From Thermoplasmata archaeon (lineage in GTDB: Archaea > Thermoplasmatota > B47-G6 > B47-G6B > 47-G6), in NCBI GenBank assembly GCA_003663565.1, contig QMTT01000084.1, positions 1 through 5,226 of the forward strand: a stretch of 5,226 nt of DNA, given 5' to 3'. The stretch's first letter is position 1. The number at the start of each line of letters is the position of its first letter. The position numbers were made by a program, and so were the translations under genes. The notes beneath the pieces are model-generated. The model was not told the origin of the DNA. It made no database searches and worked only from the letters and a program-made list of their open reading frames with translations. Below are positions 4,322-5,226 of this stretch, piece by piece.

Positions 4322-4440
4322 AACTACATCTATCCCAGAAGTTAGAGAATTGGCCAAATAAATTTTACAGCATGTAACCTAATTCTCTCCGCTGTGCAAG
4401 TCCACAGACGTGCGGTTTCATGTTAACACATGCCAACCTT
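4251..4440 (-). ncRNA. Candidate structured RNA in the 4223-4447 gap
   Basis: The gap between the stop at 4448 and the start at 4222 has no convincing gene but many inverted repeats. In mRNA order: CATGT/ACATG (4432-4419), CTGTG/CACAG with an outer CCG/CGG (4415-4389), AGAGAATT/AATTCTCT (4388-4344) enclosing TTACA-tgc-TGTAA, TGTAG/CTACA (4328-4310) with a G-rich loop, a palindromic hairpin (4296-4277), and the closing GTCCCCC strand. The G-rich loop of the TGTAG/CTACA hairpin is the exact partner of that last strand, so a pseudoknot is possible. It is not a tRNA, because no T-arm can be formed before the 7-bp closing stem. The size of about 190 nt and the TnpB-tail-like frame at its 5' end would fit an IS605-type omega RNA. 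A phage regulatory RNA is equally possible. Confidence 0.42.
4365..4439 (-). pseudogene. Possible TnpB C-terminal tail remnant (very short)
   Basis: Between in-frame stops, the minus strand encodes RLACVNMKPHVCGLAQ followed by RRELGYML and TAA. Many IS200/IS605-family TnpB proteins end with a tail of the form L-A-C-G-x-x-V-R-P followed by a short variable stretch. This frame resembles such a tail with one Gly missing and M-K-P in place of V-R-P. It lies exactly where TnpB would end relative to a right-end omega RNA. The match is short and made from memory of the family, so chance is quite possible. No other part of TnpB is upstream, where the 91-residue gene lies instead. Confidence 0.25.
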
Positions 4441-4447
4441 TACAGGA

Positions 4448-4723
4448 TCAGAATACAAAAGTTCTTTTAATATTGGTAAGAAATTTCTCAGCTTTTTCTT
4501 TTTCTGTTATGGTGAATGTTTCACCTGTGTTATTAGTCTCAGTGTAAATCGTTAAGCAGGTGTCGGTCGGTATTATTTTCCTGACGTCTTCTGTTCGAAT
4601 AAGAACAACTCCCAGCTGATCATCAGGTATCTCGATAAACTTAGCGTTCAGCATACCTGTTGCGGTACGTACGGCGGTAGCCAAATCCCTTACTGCATCA
4701 GCGCCCTGGTATTCCCAAGCCAT
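4448..4723 (-). CDS. Small alpha/beta hypothetical protein, 91 aa
   Basis: The N-terminus is helical (GADAVRDLATAVRTATGMLN). After it comes a predicted beta-rich core (AKFIEIPDDQLGVVLIRTED, DTCLTIYTET, ETFTITEKE) and a final helix ending KRTFVF. The order of strand, strand, ligand-like turn and a last helix beginning after TFTITE recalls small FlbD-like beta proteins often seen in phages, but the resemblance is too weak to assign. AGGAGG lies 8 nt upstream of ATG 4723, which is 3 nt after the preceding stop, so it is coupled to the 63-residue gene. It is the last gene before the structured non-coding gap. No membrane segment is present. Confidence 0.8.
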   Translation of the reverse strand: MAWEYQGADAVRDLATAVRTATGMLNAKFIEIPDDQLGVVLIRTEDVRKIIPTDTCLTIYTETNNTGETFTITEKEKAEKFLTNIKRTFVF

Positions 4724-4726
4724 AGG

Positions 4727-4918
4727 CTATTCCTCCTTTAACTTCTCTTTGAAGTCTTCCCAACGCTCGATCTTACGTCGTAGCGAACCGAGCTCGTCTT
4801 GTGTCATTGCCAGATTTCTACCGACACTTATCTTTGTATGACCGTCAAGAAACATTCGTGTGATACGAAATACTTTCAGCACCTCCTCCTGGCTGAAGAT
4901 AGGTTCATCCTCTTTCAT
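4727..4918 (-). CDS. Small helical protein, possible HTH, 63 aa
   Basis: A 63-residue highly charged protein that looks entirely helical. Residues 14-50 (LKVFRITRMFLDGHTKISV, then RNLAMTQDELGSLRRKIERW) have the spacing of a helix-turn-helix, with hydrophobic residues at typical positions and a glycine turn. A small DNA-binding regulator is therefore possible, but no specific family is recognised. The start at 4918 overlaps the upstream gene by 14 nt and has AGGGAG about 7 nt before it. The stop lies 3 nt before the next start. It is coupled to both neighbours. Confidence 0.75.
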   Translation of the reverse strand: MKEDEPIFSQEEVLKVFRITRMFLDGHTKISVGRNLAMTQDELGSLRRKIERWEDFKEKLKEE

Positions 4919-5226
4919 TATTCTTCTCCCTCATCTTTTTCAGCTGTGTTTTAAGTCCTCTTTTGTCGTTACCGAGAGTTATTAGATGATCGATGATATC
5001 TCCAATAGCATCATCATATCTCTCAACTAATTTAGCAAGAGCTGTTTCCTCAGTGTAAGCGACATCAGATCTTATAATATTTCGGTACGGATACGCACTG
5101 GTAATATAAATCTCTCTGTCAACTCTATAGAGTGTATCATGTCCTTCTCCACATACTTTTTCCACCTTACCGTGTTTAAGTTTGAGTCCATCAACAATCC
5201 AGATCTCATCTCCCTTGTTGAACAGA
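4905..5226 (-). CDS. Hypothetical protein, 5'-partial at the right edge
   Basis: The frame is open to the right edge, so the real start lies outside the window; 106 complete codons before the stop are visible. A GTG at 5165 is available but is not a convincing start. It has no good ribosome site, and the upstream codons read LFNKGDEIWIVDGLKLKHG and continue smoothly into VEKVCGEGHDTLYRVDREIY. The GDEIW-type opening with a following V/G-rich strand pattern is typical of small SH3/KOW-like beta domains that begin within a few residues of the start, so little is probably missing. After this comes ITSAYPYRN, a helical region (EETALAKLVERYDDAIGDII) and a lysine/arginine-rich coiled end (KTQLKKMREKNNERG). 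No family is named. The end overlaps the 63-residue gene by 14 nt. Confidence 0.8.
   Translation of the reverse strand, partial: LFNKGDEIWIVDGLKLKHGKVEKVCGEGHDTLYRVDREIYITSAYPYRNIIRSDVAYTEETALAKLVERYDDAIGDIIDHLITLGNDKRGLKTQLKKMREKNNERG

Noticed and set aside
4240..4440. Group I or group II intron, hammerhead ribozyme or tmRNA
   Set aside because: No P7-type paired core, no domain V sequence, no CTGATGA partner for the GAAAC at 4266-4272, and no interrupted gene around it.

Overview
The window looks like part of the accessory region of a tailed-phage genome (Caudoviricetes), probably a large one. This is an inference. It rests on the tight packing of very small genes on one strand, almost all with strong AGGAGG-type ribosome binding sites. 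It also rests on frequent stop/start overlaps (ATGA, TGATG), many unrecognised proteins of 56-110 residues, and a few enzymes typical of phage auxiliary regions. No structural, replication or packaging gene is present, and the host cannot be named from the sequence. Every supported gene lies on the minus strand, so transcription runs from high to low coordinates. Open frames on the plus strand are antisense shadows.

In transcription order (right to left), 5226-4448 holds three small genes: a right-edge partial with a GDEIW-type N-terminal segment, a short helical possible HTH protein, and a small alpha/beta protein. The gap 4447-4223 has no convincing gene. It holds a dense series of inverted repeats ending in a G/C stem followed by a T-rich run, and a short frame resembling the C-terminal tail of a TnpB transposase. 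Then 4222-3024 holds five coupled small genes: two membrane proteins, an unknown, a C4 topoisomerase-type zinc finger and another unknown. A second structured non-coding stretch (3023-2870) contains several hairpins and two imperfect copies of a roughly 32-bp unit. It lies directly upstream of the next gene.

The left half carries the recognisable enzymes: a YpsA-type SLOG protein (2336-2869), a DUF488 protein (1696-2049) and a NADAR/YbiA-like protein (723-1190). Small proteins lie among and after them: a four-cysteine putative zinc protein, a single-pass membrane protein, a Cys-rich 75-residue protein, a Trp/Cys-rich 56-residue protein, a 77-residue unknown and a left-edge partial gene. NADAR and SLOG folds are both linked to NAD/ADP-ribose-type nucleotide chemistry. 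A role in host takeover or counter-defence is therefore a reasonable, untested hypothesis.

The most unusual parts are the two structured intergenic regions, which share the mRNA-sense decamer GTAGTTGGGG. One carries a TnpB-tail-like frame and a possible pseudoknot. They may be remnants or domesticated forms of IS200/IS605-type right ends and their guide (omega) RNAs, or unrelated phage structured RNAs.
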